Shown: piece by piece, positions 42,792 to 51,055 of the stretch
How the letters are laid out: every line of letters starts with the position of its first letter
Position numbering within the stretch: the stretch's first letter is position 1
Assembly (NCBI RefSeq): GCF_005049285.1
Contig: NZ_SOSC01000004.1
Span: forward strand, 62,001-126,000
Reading direction: 5' to 3'
Length of the DNA stretch: 64,000 nt
From: Halorientalis salina
GTDB lineage: Archaea; Halobacteriota; Halobacteria; Halobacteriales; Haloarculaceae
Made by a program: the position numbers and the translations under genes
Notes under the pieces: model-generated
Told to the model about the DNA's origin: nothing
Database searches by the model: none
The model's input: the letters and a program-made list of their open reading frames with translations, nothing else

Positions 42792-44249
42792 TCAGCGCCG
42801 CCCGATGTTCGCACAGACGTTCTTGACCTGCGTGTAGTTGTCGATGGCCTGGACGCCGTTCTCCCGGCCGATGCCACTCGCCTTGTAGCCGCCGAACGGC
42901 GTCTCGTTCCCGCCAGCGAAGAACTCGTTGACGTAGATCTGGCCGGCGTCGACCTCGCGGGCGAAGCGGTGGGCGCGCCCGACGTTCTCCGTGTAGACGC
43001 CAGCGACGAGGCCGTAGTCGGTCGCGTTGGCCAGCTCGATGGCCTCGTCCTCGTCTGCGAACGGGGTGACCGTCAGCACCGGGCCGAAGATCTCCTCCTG
43101 GGCGATGCGGGTGTCCATGGGCACCTCGTCGAAGACCGTCGGTTCGACGAAGTAGCCGTCCCGCTCCAGGACGCTGCCGCCGGTCGCTGGCTCGCCGACC
43201 TCCGCTCGCCCGATCTCGATGTACTTCTGGACTTTCTCCAGATGGGACTCGGAGACGAGTGGGCCCATGTCCGCGTCGTCGATGCCTGGGCCGACGTCGA
43301 GGGCCGCCACACGCTCGAGGAGGTCGGCGACGAACTCCTCGTGGATCTCCTCGTGGACGAGCAGCCGTGACCCGGCCGAACAGACCTGCCCGGCGTTGGT
43401 GAAGATCGCGGTCATCGTGCCGTCGAGGGCAGCTTCCCAGTCGGTGTCCGGGAACACGACGTTCGGGCTCTTCCCGCCGAGTTCGAGGTGTGTCTCGGTG
43501 ACGTTCTCGATGGCACTTTTCGCGACTGCCGTCCCGGTCGGGCCTGACCCGGTGAACGTGAGGCCGTCAACCTCCGGATGGTCGGTGATCGCGGCACCTG
43601 CCTCGTGGCCGTAGCCGGGGACGACGTTGAGCAGCCCCTCGGGCAGCCCGGCCTCGGTCGCGAGCCTGGCGAGTTCGAGTGCGCCCAGTGGCGTCTCCTC
43701 GGCGGGTTTGACGACGGCAGCGTTGCCGGCTGCGAGTGCCGGTGCGACGCTTCGTGCGAAGAGATAGATCGGTACGTTCCACGGGACGATGTGTGCGGTG
43801 ACGCCCAGTGGCTCCCTGATGGTATAGTCGACGTACTCCTCGCCGAGCGGGATGGACTCGCCCTGAATCTTGTCGGCGACGCCGGCGTAGTACTCGAAGT
43901 GGCGGGCAGCACGTTCGACCTGCTCGGCGGCTTCGGCGAGTGGCTTGCCGTTTTCGAGGGTCTCGATCCGGGCGAGCCGATCCGACTCGTCGCGGATGGC
44001 GGCTGCGATGGCAGTGAGAACTCGGGTCCGTTCCTTCGGCGGGCGGCGGTGCCACGGCTCGAAGGCGTCGCGAGCGGTCTCGACGGCGTCGTCGACGTCG
44101 TCGGCCGCCCCCATCGCTACCTCGGTGAGCGGGTCTTCGGTCGCAGGGTCGACGACTGCCAGCCGGTCGCCGGTTCCGGCCGGTCGCTCCGTCCCGTCGA
44201 TCCACAGGTCGTACTGGTCGCTGATCGTCGCGAGCGCTTCGTTCGGCAT
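42792..44249 (-). CDS. NAD(P)-dependent aldehyde dehydrogenase
   Basis: A 485-residue ALDH. The catalytic cysteine is C290 (AGQVCSAGSR), the general-base glutamate lies in LELGGKS near 256, and VPWNVPIYLF and GSGPTGTAV mark the cofactor site. EEIFGPVL and NEFFAGGNETPFGGYK match the family. It oxidises an aldehyde to the acid; the substrate is probably an intermediate of the surrounding pathway. Start at 44249; an upstream in-frame ATG at 44276 would overlap the TATA region. Confidence 0.92.
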   Translation of the reverse strand: MPNEALATISDQYDLWIDGTERPAGTGDRLAVVDPATEDPLTEVAMGAADDVDDAVETARDAFEPWHRRPPKERTRVLTAIAAAIRDESDRLARIETLENGKPLAEAAEQVERAARHFEYYAGVADKIQGESIPLGEEYVDYTIREPLGVTAHIVPWNVPIYLFARSVAPALAAGNAAVVKPAEETPLGALELARLATEAGLPEGLLNVVPGYGHEAGAAITDHPEVDGLTFTGSGPTGTAVAKSAIENVTETHLELGGKSPNVVFPDTDWEAALDGTMTAIFTNAGQVCSAGSRLLVHEEIHEEFVADLLERVAALDVGPGIDDADMGPLVSESHLEKVQKYIEIGRAEVGEPATGGSVLERDGYFVEPTVFDEVPMDTRIAQEEIFGPVLTVTPFADEDEAIELANATDYGLVAGVYTENVGRAHRFAREVDAGQIYVNEFFAGGNETPFGGYKASGIGRENGVQAIDNYTQVKNVCANIGRR

Positions 44250-44310
44250 TGACAACTGTATCGAATTTCTGCCCATGCAAATAGATTGTGCGTTATCTGA
44301 TCTCCCGGTG

Positions 44311-44322
44311 CTGTTTGAACAG
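44311..44322. promoter_or_regulatory. Palindrome in the divergent ALDH/amidohydrolase promoter region
   Basis: CTGTTTGAACAG is a perfect 12-base palindrome located between the TATA-like elements of the two divergent genes (about 44281 for the minus strand and about 44355 for the plus strand). A site shared by both promoters would allow one regulator, perhaps the nearby IclR, to control both directions. Confidence 0.45.
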
Positions 44323-44368
44323 ACCGTAACAACTGCACGCGACCCATCCTAAGTTTTATTACGTATTC

Positions 44369-44382
44369 AGAGAAAGCTCTCT
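44369..44382. promoter_or_regulatory. Dyad between TATA and start of the amidohydrolase operon
   Basis: AGAGAAAGCTCTCT has 5-base arms around AAGC, lying between the TATA element (TTTTATTAC, about 44353-44361) and ATG 44388. The right arm is also complementary to AGAGAG at 44393-44398 inside the first codons, so alternative pairings exist. Its place at the transcription start suits a repressor. Confidence 0.4.
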
Positions 44383-44387
44383 ATGCT

Positions 44388-45464
44388 ATGTTAGAGAGTG
44401 GCGCCCTAGTCGTTGATTCAGTGTCTCACTGTTTCAACCATACAGAGGAGAACCTGAAACACGATCACGCCCAGCGCTGGAACGACGAGACCTTCGAGCT
44501 CGGCGAGCAACTACAGCCCGACGAGTACGTTCACCCGAAGGAAGTCTTCTATCGCGACCACTCGGTCGAGGAACTCGAACGGCTGCTGTTCCTCGAGAGC
44601 GAGGTCGATTACACGAACTACCACTCGCTCCCACTCGACGACTACTTCCACGATGGGCTGGTCTCCCGCGAAAAGGGGTTCGAACTCCGCGACCGCAACC
44701 CCAACCGTGTCTCGATGTACGCCGACATCAACCCGCTCGACGATGACGCCGTCGAGCAGGTCGAGTACTTCGTGAAAGAGCGCAACGTCGAGGGGATCAA
44801 GCTCTACCCATCACGCTACCAGAACGGCCAGGACCTCTCGCTGCAGTTGAACGAGGACTGCGTCCGCCCGGTTCTGGAGAAAGCCGCCGAACTCGACGTG
44901 ACCTCCGTGGGCATCCACAAGTTCATCCCGTTCGCCACTGCGCCTGTCCGCTACTTCAGGATGGGCGACGTCGAGGACGCCGCCAACGCATTCCCCGACC
45001 TCAACTTCGAGGTCATCCACGCCGGCTTCTCGTTCCTCGAAGAGACCGTCTTCGCGATGGCGAGCCACGAGAACGTCTACGCGAACCTCGAAAACACCAT
45101 CCACATGGCCTGCTCACGGCCGCGGAAGTTCGCCCGCTCGCTGGGCGAGATGCTCTACTGGGCCGGTCCGGACCGCATCGTCTTCTCCGGTGGGTCGACC
45201 GCGCTGCACCCGCAGGCGGCCATCGAGTCCTTCTGGGACTTCCAGATTCCAGAGGACATGCGCGCCGGCAACGACTACCCCGAAGTCACCGACGAGATCA
45301 AGGAGAAGATCCTCGGGAAGAACGCACTCCGACTCCTGGACAAGGACCCCGAACAGGTCAAAAAGGACATCGAGGGCGACAAGTGGGACAAACTGCGCCA
45401 GGAACGCAAGGAAGACGGCGACTTCCCCGCCGAACCGTGGTCGACCTACGAAACTCCCGCCTAA
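44388..45464 (+). CDS. Amidohydrolase 2-family protein
   Basis: A 358-residue TIM-barrel metalloenzyme of the amidohydrolase-2 group. Typical features are GIKLYPSRYQNG on strand 4, VGIHKF (His at strand 5), FEVIHAGFSFLEET (His at strand 6), VYANLENT and DRIVFSGGSTALHP on strand 8. The last has Ser/Gly where the usual Asp sits, and the N-terminal His-x-His is replaced by SHCFNH, so the metal site may be altered. Members act as decarboxylases or hydrolases. First gene of a three-gene operon. Confidence 0.82.
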   Translation: MLESGALVVDSVSHCFNHTEENLKHDHAQRWNDETFELGEQLQPDEYVHPKEVFYRDHSVEELERLLFLESEVDYTNYHSLPLDDYFHDGLVSREKGFELRDRNPNRVSMYADINPLDDDAVEQVEYFVKERNVEGIKLYPSRYQNGQDLSLQLNEDCVRPVLEKAAELDVTSVGIHKFIPFATAPVRYFRMGDVEDAANAFPDLNFEVIHAGFSFLEETVFAMASHENVYANLENTIHMACSRPRKFARSLGEMLYWAGPDRIVFSGGSTALHPQAAIESFWDFQIPEDMRAGNDYPEVTDEIKEKILGKNALRLLDKDPEQVKKDIEGDKWDKLRQERKEDGDFPAEPWSTYETPA

Positions 45465-45467
45465 ACA

Positions 45468-45917
45468 ATGAGTATCTACGATACAGACACAGATCCCGAG
45501 GCGGACCTCGGCCACGTCACGCCCGATACCGAGTTCGAGAGCGACCTCGCGATGGACGTCAAAGCGCAACTGCGAGAGGTACTCGACCCCTGCAGTTGCA
45601 TGAGCGACCATCCCATCGACATCGTCGACCTCGGCCTCGTCGACGACATTGCGGTCGACGAGGAGACGGGGGAGGCCCGAATCGACATCCTGTTGACGTC
45701 CCAGCGCTGTATGTACGTCATCGACATCACCGACGAGATTCGGGACCGGGTCGAGTCGGTTCCCGAAATCGAATCGGCTGATGTTCATCAGGTGACCAGC
45801 GGGAAGGTCTGGACGGCCGAACGCATGTCCGACGAGCAGCGCAACGAGCGCCGCGAGCGGTTCGAGGCCCGCATCGAAGCCGCGGATATCACACCCTATG
45901 CCGAACAGTCCGACTGA
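45468..45917 (+). CDS. DUF59/MIP18-family metal-sulfur assembly protein
   Basis: A 149-residue protein with the DUF59 core: LREVLDPCSCM, IDIVDLGLVDDIAVD, ARIDILLTSQRCMY, then VESVPEIESADVHQV. These small proteins take part in Fe-S cluster assembly or maturation, as in PaaD and SufT. Here the Pro in the usual DPE is followed by Cys-Ser-Cys, and a third Cys lies in SQRCMY, so it may bind a metal cluster itself. It might mature the AOR or serve the amidohydrolase; both are inferences from context. Confidence 0.82.
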   Translation: MSIYDTDTDPEADLGHVTPDTEFESDLAMDVKAQLREVLDPCSCMSDHPIDIVDLGLVDDIAVDEETGEARIDILLTSQRCMYVIDITDEIRDRVESVPEIESADVHQVTSGKVWTAERMSDEQRNERRERFEARIEAADITPYAEQSD

Positions 45918-45920
45918 GCC

Positions 45921-46358
45921 ATGACACACCAGATCCTGGTCGCAGTCGACGACTCACCGCAGGCGATGGCTGCCGTCGAACACGCAGTCACACACTACGC
46001 GGACGCCGACATCACGCTCCTCTCCGTCATCGAGTACACGGAGAAGAAAACCAGTCTCAAACGCGGTGGCCGCGGCCGTGACGAAGGCTGGTACGCCGCC
46101 GAACGGGAGGCCGCCGAGGAACTGCTCGACGACGCCAGTGACCTCGCGGCCGACCACGATGTCGAGGTCGGCACTGCCATCGAAGACGGCAGTCCATCCA
46201 CCGAGATACTCGACTACGTCGACGACCACGATATCGATGTGCTCGTGATGGGGTTCCGCAAGCGGAGTCCGACCGGCAAAGCCCTCTTCGGGTCCACCGC
46301 ACAGGACGTGCTGCTGTCGACGGACTGCCCGGTCGTCACCGTCCCGAAGGATAGCTAA
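45921..46358 (+). CDS. Universal stress protein (UspA family)
   Basis: A 145-residue single Usp domain: ILVAVDDSPQAMAAVEHAV at the N-terminus, DIDVLVMGFRKRSP near 95-110, and FGSTAQDVLLSTDCPVVTVP at the end. The ATP-binding G-x2-G-x9-G pattern is only partly kept (SPTGKALFGS), so nucleotide binding is uncertain. It starts three bases after the DUF59 stop and closes the operon. Confidence 0.88.
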   Translation: MTHQILVAVDDSPQAMAAVEHAVTHYADADITLLSVIEYTEKKTSLKRGGRGRDEGWYAAEREAAEELLDDASDLAADHDVEVGTAIEDGSPSTEILDYVDDHDIDVLVMGFRKRSPTGKALFGSTAQDVLLSTDCPVVTVPKDS

Positions 46359-46445
46359 TCGGAGAAATCGACGACCGACCTGTCGTCTCCACGTCTGGCC
46401 ACTGCCGCAGCTTTTTCCGGCAAACCCGAATCCGTTTCGCGACCG

Positions 46446-48515
46446 TTATCTGGCGTTCTCGACGTCGTCGAGCGCCTCGGGATTCTCGATACTGCTCATA
46501 TCGCCCAGATCCTCGTCCGTGTAGGTCGCCTGGACGGCCCGGCGGATGATCTTGCCCGACTGGGTCTTGGGGAACTCGTCGACGAACAGCACCTCCCGGG
46601 GCCGGAAGGGTTTGCCGTGTTCCTGCCCGATGACCGCGCGGATGTCGTCGCGCAACTCGTCGGTCTCCGCGACGCCGTCTCGCGGCTGCGCCGCTCGACT
46701 GTCTGGGGACTCGCTCCGGTCGTCCCCACCGTCCTCGACGATGACGTAGAGCACGACGGCGGTCCCGGTAGTATCGTCGGGTACCCCGACGGCGGCGGCC
46801 TGATTGACGCCGTCGTGTTCCATCGCTGCGCCCTCGACCTCTGCGGGGCCGACCTTGCGGCCGGCGACGTTGAGCGCATCGTCGGACCGTCCGTGGAGGA
46901 ACCAGAGGCCGTCCTCGTCTTTCTGGGCCCAGTCGCCGTGGTCCCACAGCGGCGGGTCCTCGAACGTCGACCAGTACTCCTCGAGGTAGCGTTCGTCGCC
47001 GCTCCAGAGCGATTTCGTCATCGACGGGCAGGAGTCGCGCGCGACCAGATAGCCGCGCTCGTGGTCGTCTCTGATGCTCGTGCCAGCCTCGTCGACGATG
47101 TCTATGTTCATCCCGAGGCCGGGGCCGCCGAGCGTCCCGGGTTTGAGCGGCTGGGTCGGCATGGGCATGAGAAAGCAGCCCATGATCTCGGTCCCGCCCG
47201 AGATGTTGACGATCGGTGCCTCGCCGCCGCCGACGTGCTCGTAGAACCACTGCCAGGACTCGGGGTCCCAGGGCTCGCCGGTCGAGCCGAGCATGCGGAG
47301 CGAGGAGAGGTCGTGGCCCTCGACCCAGTCGTCGCCTTTCTTCCGGAGCGCTCGGATGGCGGTCGGGGAGATGCCGAACTGGGTGAGGTCGTGGCGGTCG
47401 ATCATCCGCCAGAAGCGGTCGGGCTGGGGGTGATCCGGCGCGCCCTCGTACATGAACATCGTGCCGCCGAAGGCGTGGGTCCCGATGAGCGTCCACGGCC
47501 CCATCATCCAGCCGATGTCCGAGACCCAGAAAAACCGGTCCGAGGGTTTCAGGTCGAACCCGAAGTGGAGTTCCTTGGCGGCCTGCATCAGCGCGCCCGA
47601 ATGGGTGTGGACGATCCCCTTCGGTTTGCCTGTGGTGCCTGATGAATACAGCAGCATCGACTCCTGATCGCTGGGGAGCGATTTTGTCTCGTACTCGTCG
47701 TCCTGGGTTTCGACGGCCTCGTCCCAGTGTTCGTCGCGGTCGTCGTCCCAGGGAATCTCGCCGTCTCCTGCTAGGCCCAGCCGATCGTAGACGATGGTGT
47801 GTTCGACGTGGCCGGCTTCTTCGATGGCCGCGTCGGCGGTCTCTTTGAGCGTGATCTCGCCGCCGCGGCGCTGGAAGCCGTCGCCGGTGAACAGCACGGA
47901 ACACTCGGCGTCCTCGATCCGCGTCGCGGCGGCGTCGACGCCGAAGCCCGAGAAGATCGGCACCGCGATGGCACCGACTTTGAAACAGCCGTAGAGGATG
48001 GCGATGACCTCGGGGACCATCGGCATGTACAGGTCGACGGTGTCGCCGGTCCCGATACCCCGTGCTTCCAGAGCGTTGGCGACCTGGTTGGCCCGCCGGG
48101 CGAGTTCGTGGTAGGTGACCTCCCGAATCTCACCGTCTTCGCCCTCCCAGATGCAGGCGACCTTGTTCCGGCGTTCGTTGTCGGGGGCGGCGTGCCTGTC
48201 GAGGACGTTGTGCGCGATGTTGATCTCGCCGCCGGGGTACCAGTCGGTGAACTGTGGCCCCTCACTGTCGTCTCGAACGTCGTCGTAGTCCTCGTAGAAT
48301 TCGACGTCGAGATAGTCGACGAGTTCGTCCCAGAACCAGTCGACACCCGACTGGGGAACGCCCTCGATCTCGGTCGTCGTGCGCTCGATGAGTTCGTCGT
48401 AGTCGTCGATGCCGTACGCCTGCATGAACTGCCAGACGTTCGTCGACTCGACGAACGCCTGCGTCGGTTCGTGGACGATACCCGTCTCTGTCGGTGACTC
48501 CGCTTGCTCGGTCAT
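46446..48515 (-). CDS. Acetyl-CoA synthetase-like acyl-CoA ligase
   Basis: A 689-residue AMP-forming ligase of the Acs type. The phosphate loop YSSGTTGKPKGI, WVSDIGWMMGP, SGGTEIMG and HGRSDDALNVAGRKVGPAEVE are all present; the catalytic lysine is in TQSGKIIRRA. The length and the opening part (WFWDELVDYLDVEF) match Acs. An acidic insertion of about 20 residues sits in the C-terminal lobe. The preferred acid is not readable; it may activate the acid made by the neighbouring dehydrogenases. GTG/ATG choice: ATG 48515, with another at 48527. Confidence 0.9.
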   Translation of the reverse strand: MTEQAESPTETGIVHEPTQAFVESTNVWQFMQAYGIDDYDELIERTTTEIEGVPQSGVDWFWDELVDYLDVEFYEDYDDVRDDSEGPQFTDWYPGGEINIAHNVLDRHAAPDNERRNKVACIWEGEDGEIREVTYHELARRANQVANALEARGIGTGDTVDLYMPMVPEVIAILYGCFKVGAIAVPIFSGFGVDAAATRIEDAECSVLFTGDGFQRRGGEITLKETADAAIEEAGHVEHTIVYDRLGLAGDGEIPWDDDRDEHWDEAVETQDDEYETKSLPSDQESMLLYSSGTTGKPKGIVHTHSGALMQAAKELHFGFDLKPSDRFFWVSDIGWMMGPWTLIGTHAFGGTMFMYEGAPDHPQPDRFWRMIDRHDLTQFGISPTAIRALRKKGDDWVEGHDLSSLRMLGSTGEPWDPESWQWFYEHVGGGEAPIVNISGGTEIMGCFLMPMPTQPLKPGTLGGPGLGMNIDIVDEAGTSIRDDHERGYLVARDSCPSMTKSLWSGDERYLEEYWSTFEDPPLWDHGDWAQKDEDGLWFLHGRSDDALNVAGRKVGPAEVEGAAMEHDGVNQAAAVGVPDDTTGTAVVLYVIVEDGGDDRSESPDSRAAQPRDGVAETDELRDDIRAVIGQEHGKPFRPREVLFVDEFPKTQSGKIIRRAVQATYTDEDLGDMSSIENPEALDDVENAR

Positions 48516-48604
48516 GCTCGCGTACACGTGTGCGCGCCCGAATAGTTAACCTGACGGTCAACAGCAACTGGTCGCGACGCTCGGCCGCGTCGGCAACTGA
48601 GCCG

Positions 48605-49105
48605 TCACTCGAAGTGGCCCTCCTCTTTGTACTGCTGGCCGTGTTCGACGTACAGTTCGTGGACGCGGCCGATTTCGGCTCGCTGAGCGTCGGTGAGCGG
48701 CTTCGTCTCGGCCGGCGCGCCGTAGGCGAGGTGGCCCTCGGGAATCGTCTGGCCTTCGGTGACCAGGCTGCCCGCGGCGACGAGACAGTCCGACTCGACG
48801 GTCGCGCCCTTCTGGACGGTGCTCGACATGCCGACGAGCGAGTGGTCCTCGACGGTCGCGTAGTCGACGACGACGTTGTGGCCGATGGTCACCTCGTCGC
48901 CGACTGTCGCGCCGTGGAGCATCGAGAACTCCTGGACGTTGGTCTCCGCGCCGACGGTCGTCGGGCCGCTGTCGCCGCGCAGACAGACGAACGGCCAGAG
49001 GCTCGCGTTCGGGCCGACGGTCACGTCACCGACGAGGTAGGCCATCTCGGAGACGAAGGCTGTCGAATCCGTTTCGGGGGTCGTGGCTGCCAGTGAACGC
49101 TGCAT
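48605..49105 (-). CDS. Gamma-carbonic-anhydrase-like hexapeptide protein
   Basis: A 166-residue left-handed beta-helix protein (YrdA/CaiE type), with repeats such as VGDVTVGPNASLW and TVGDEVTIGHNVVV. Two of the three zinc histidines of gamma carbonic anhydrases are seen (SMLHG and TIGH), but at the third position VVDYATV has Asp where LHGC is usual. Carbonic anhydrase activity is therefore doubtful. It lies between the acyl-CoA ligase and the MFS gene, all on one strand. Confidence 0.82.
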   Translation of the reverse strand: MQRSLAATTPETDSTAFVSEMAYLVGDVTVGPNASLWPFVCLRGDSGPTTVGAETNVQEFSMLHGATVGDEVTIGHNVVVDYATVEDHSLVGMSSTVQKGATVESDCLVAAGSLVTEGQTIPEGHLAYGAPAETKPLTDAQRAEIGRVHELYVEHGQQYKEEGHFE

Positions 49106-49157
49106 GCCGCCGAATTCGGCGCTCCCCGGATTAACAGTTTCGGGGCGACTGCTGCCG

Positions 49158-50330
49158 TCAGTCGGCGGCGCCTGCCGTCGGTGCCCCTCGGTCGACGCGG
49201 CGTTTCGACGCGGCGACGACCAGCGCCAGCGCGGCCATGGCGAGAATCAGCAGTCGCATCGCGGTCGTGATCGCGTACTGGTCGCTGACGACGCCCATGA
49301 TCACCGGAACGACCGACAGGCCGAGGAAGTTCGCACTGATGGCGATGGCGTTGACGGGGCCGCCGTGGTTCGGCACCGTATCGATGCCGAAGGCCGAAAG
49401 CGTCGGAAAGAACCCGGAGACGAGGAATCCGATCACGAAGACGCCTGGGAGCAGGCCGTAGCCGTCGCTGGCGAAGAAGACGAACGCGAGGGCCGGCATC
49501 GCGGCCAGCGCGAGCGAGAGAACCAGTGTGAGTGGCTCGATCCGTCCCGCGAGCCGACTGTAGACGAACCGTCCGGGGATGTACGCGACCAGAAACCCGG
49601 AGAGCACGACGTTGGCGGTCGTCTGCGGGACGTACTGGCTCGCGTAGTAGGGCAACCAGGTGAAAAAGCCGCCCTCGATACCCCCGCTGAAAAAGAGTGC
49701 CAGCGCCATGCCGGCGATTCCGGGTCTCCGGAACAGCCCCCTGAGTTCGCTCAGCGAGAACGGGTCTCCCTTCTCTCTGGTCGACGGGAGTTCGAGTCGG
49801 GTGATGAGGCCAAAGGCCGGGAGGAAGACGGCCGCCAGTATCAGGAAGGTCACGCGCCAGTCGCTGGTCGTGAGGACCTGGTTGACGAACAGCGGGCCTG
49901 CCGTGGCACCAACGGCCCACGTCAGGGCGTAGAGATTGAACAGTCGTCCGCGATTCTCCGGGTAGAGGGAACTCAACAGCGGCCTGTCCAGGCCGCGGAA
50001 TATCCCGATCGTCGCGCCCTGCCCGAGCAGGAAGACGAGCAACAGCGCGTACGTGGGGACCTGGCTCAACAGCGCCAAAAACAGCACCGTCCCGCCCGCG
50101 CCCAGCAGCAGGAACCGACGGGTATCGAGCCGACTCGCCGCGAACCCGACGGCCACTGCCGCGAAGAGATAGCCGAGCGTTCCGGCCGGCGCGACCAGCC
50201 CCAGCAGACTGTCCGACACCGTGAACGACTCCTTGATACTCGGCAGCAAGGCGCCGCGAACCTGCGTCGTCATCCCGTCGCCGACGACGAACAGGAACAG
50301 CGCCGCTGCCCACAGCCTTCGCTTACCCAT
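49158..50330 (-). CDS. MFS transporter
   Basis: A 390-residue transporter with 12 hydrophobic segments and the MFS loop-2/3-type motif GFAASRLDTRRFL. N- and C-terminal halves each have six helices. The pattern is like oxalate/hexuronate or nitrate-type exporters, but the substrate is not identifiable. ATG 50330 is preferred because an 18-base palindrome, placed between TATA and this start, overlaps the alternative ATG at 50345. Probably the first gene of a unit with the hexapeptide protein. Confidence 0.85.
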   Translation of the reverse strand: MGKRRLWAAALFLFVVGDGMTTQVRGALLPSIKESFTVSDSLLGLVAPAGTLGYLFAAVAVGFAASRLDTRRFLLLGAGGTVLFLALLSQVPTYALLLVFLLGQGATIGIFRGLDRPLLSSLYPENRGRLFNLYALTWAVGATAGPLFVNQVLTTSDWRVTFLILAAVFLPAFGLITRLELPSTREKGDPFSLSELRGLFRRPGIAGMALALFFSGGIEGGFFTWLPYYASQYVPQTTANVVLSGFLVAYIPGRFVYSRLAGRIEPLTLVLSLALAAMPALAFVFFASDGYGLLPGVFVIGFLVSGFFPTLSAFGIDTVPNHGGPVNAIAISANFLGLSVVPVIMGVVSDQYAITTAMRLLILAMAALALVVAASKRRVDRGAPTAGAAD

Positions 50331-50333
50331 GTC

Positions 50334-50351
50334 GCTACGATACATCGTAGC
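50334..50351. promoter_or_regulatory. 18-base palindromic operator at the MFS promoter
   Basis: GCTACGATACATCGTAGC has two perfect 8-base arms and a 2-base spacer. It is located between the TATA-like element (GATAAAAAG on the plus strand, 50359-50367) and the ATG at 50330 on the minus strand, so it covers the predicted transcription start. This is the strongest dyad in the window. Confidence 0.65.
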
Positions 50352-51055
50352 GCCTGGGATAAAAAGTGATACGGCCCCGTCCTCGTCCGGGGTTTCACTC
50401 ATTCAAAGTCGCACGGCCGTAATTATCAAAAGAAAAATATTAGGCCTACTTTAGACACCTCCATTTCGTATGCGATTAATGATTGGTTTGGCACGCGATT
50501 CGCAGTCGTCTCGTAGCGTCTTTCGAGGCTAAGGAGCCTCTAGAGTGAAATATACGTGGGAATCGAACCGGACATCTCTTCCGATCGGTTCGCACTGCCG
50601 GTGTTCGGTACGGAATCTAACATATCTGCGTCAAACGCCATTATTATGGGCTTTCGAGGGGGAATAGGGCGAGAACGGGGGTGGTGCTGATTCAGCACAC
50701 GACGATACATGTCGGAACGAGGATAATACGTGGAGCTGACATATTCTCCAACTGAAGAAACAGTTAGATATAATAAATGATGGCCACTTTCATCTACGGG
50801 AGTGGGGAATCTAGTTGCGTCACGTGACCGTGGTTATCCCCGTGCTGAGGGCACGTCCAGCGGAACAGCGACCAGGTCCCAACCTGGAGTAGTATTGTGG
50901 TAAAAGAAAAATACTACGACACAGTATAACATCGATACGTCTGTATAAGGCCTAATATATCGCTATCATTGTTTGAGTCTGGAACGAGATTTCGATAAAA
51001 CAACAATATCGACCCAACGTTTATTGCTGCTCGGCCCGCCTACTCTGGCAAGAAC
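50352..51055. other. AT-rich, hairpin-rich intergenic island
   Basis: About 650 bases without a gene. An imperfect inverted repeat, ATATTAGGCCT (from 50437) and AGGCCTAATAT (ending near 50958), brackets the region. AAAAGAAAAATA occurs twice (near 50428 and 50903). Short hairpins: GAGGCT/AGCCTC (about 50526-50541), GTGCTG/CAGCAC (about 50684-50698) and CCAGGT/ACCTGG (about 50871-50886). A TATA-like GATATAATAA near 50768 could start a transcript across the hairpins. A tRNA-like T-arm string near 50556 does not fold. Possibly a MITE-like remnant or a small RNA gene. Confidence 0.4.

Noticed and set aside
48524-48531. ACACGTGT palindrome upstream of the acyl-CoA ligase
   Set aside because: Eight bases is short for this base composition, and its position relative to the start is uncertain.
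50552-50640. tRNA-like T-arm string (GGTTCGATTCCCAC on the minus strand)
   Set aside because: The flanking bases do not form a T stem, and no acceptor, D or anticodon arm can be drawn around it.
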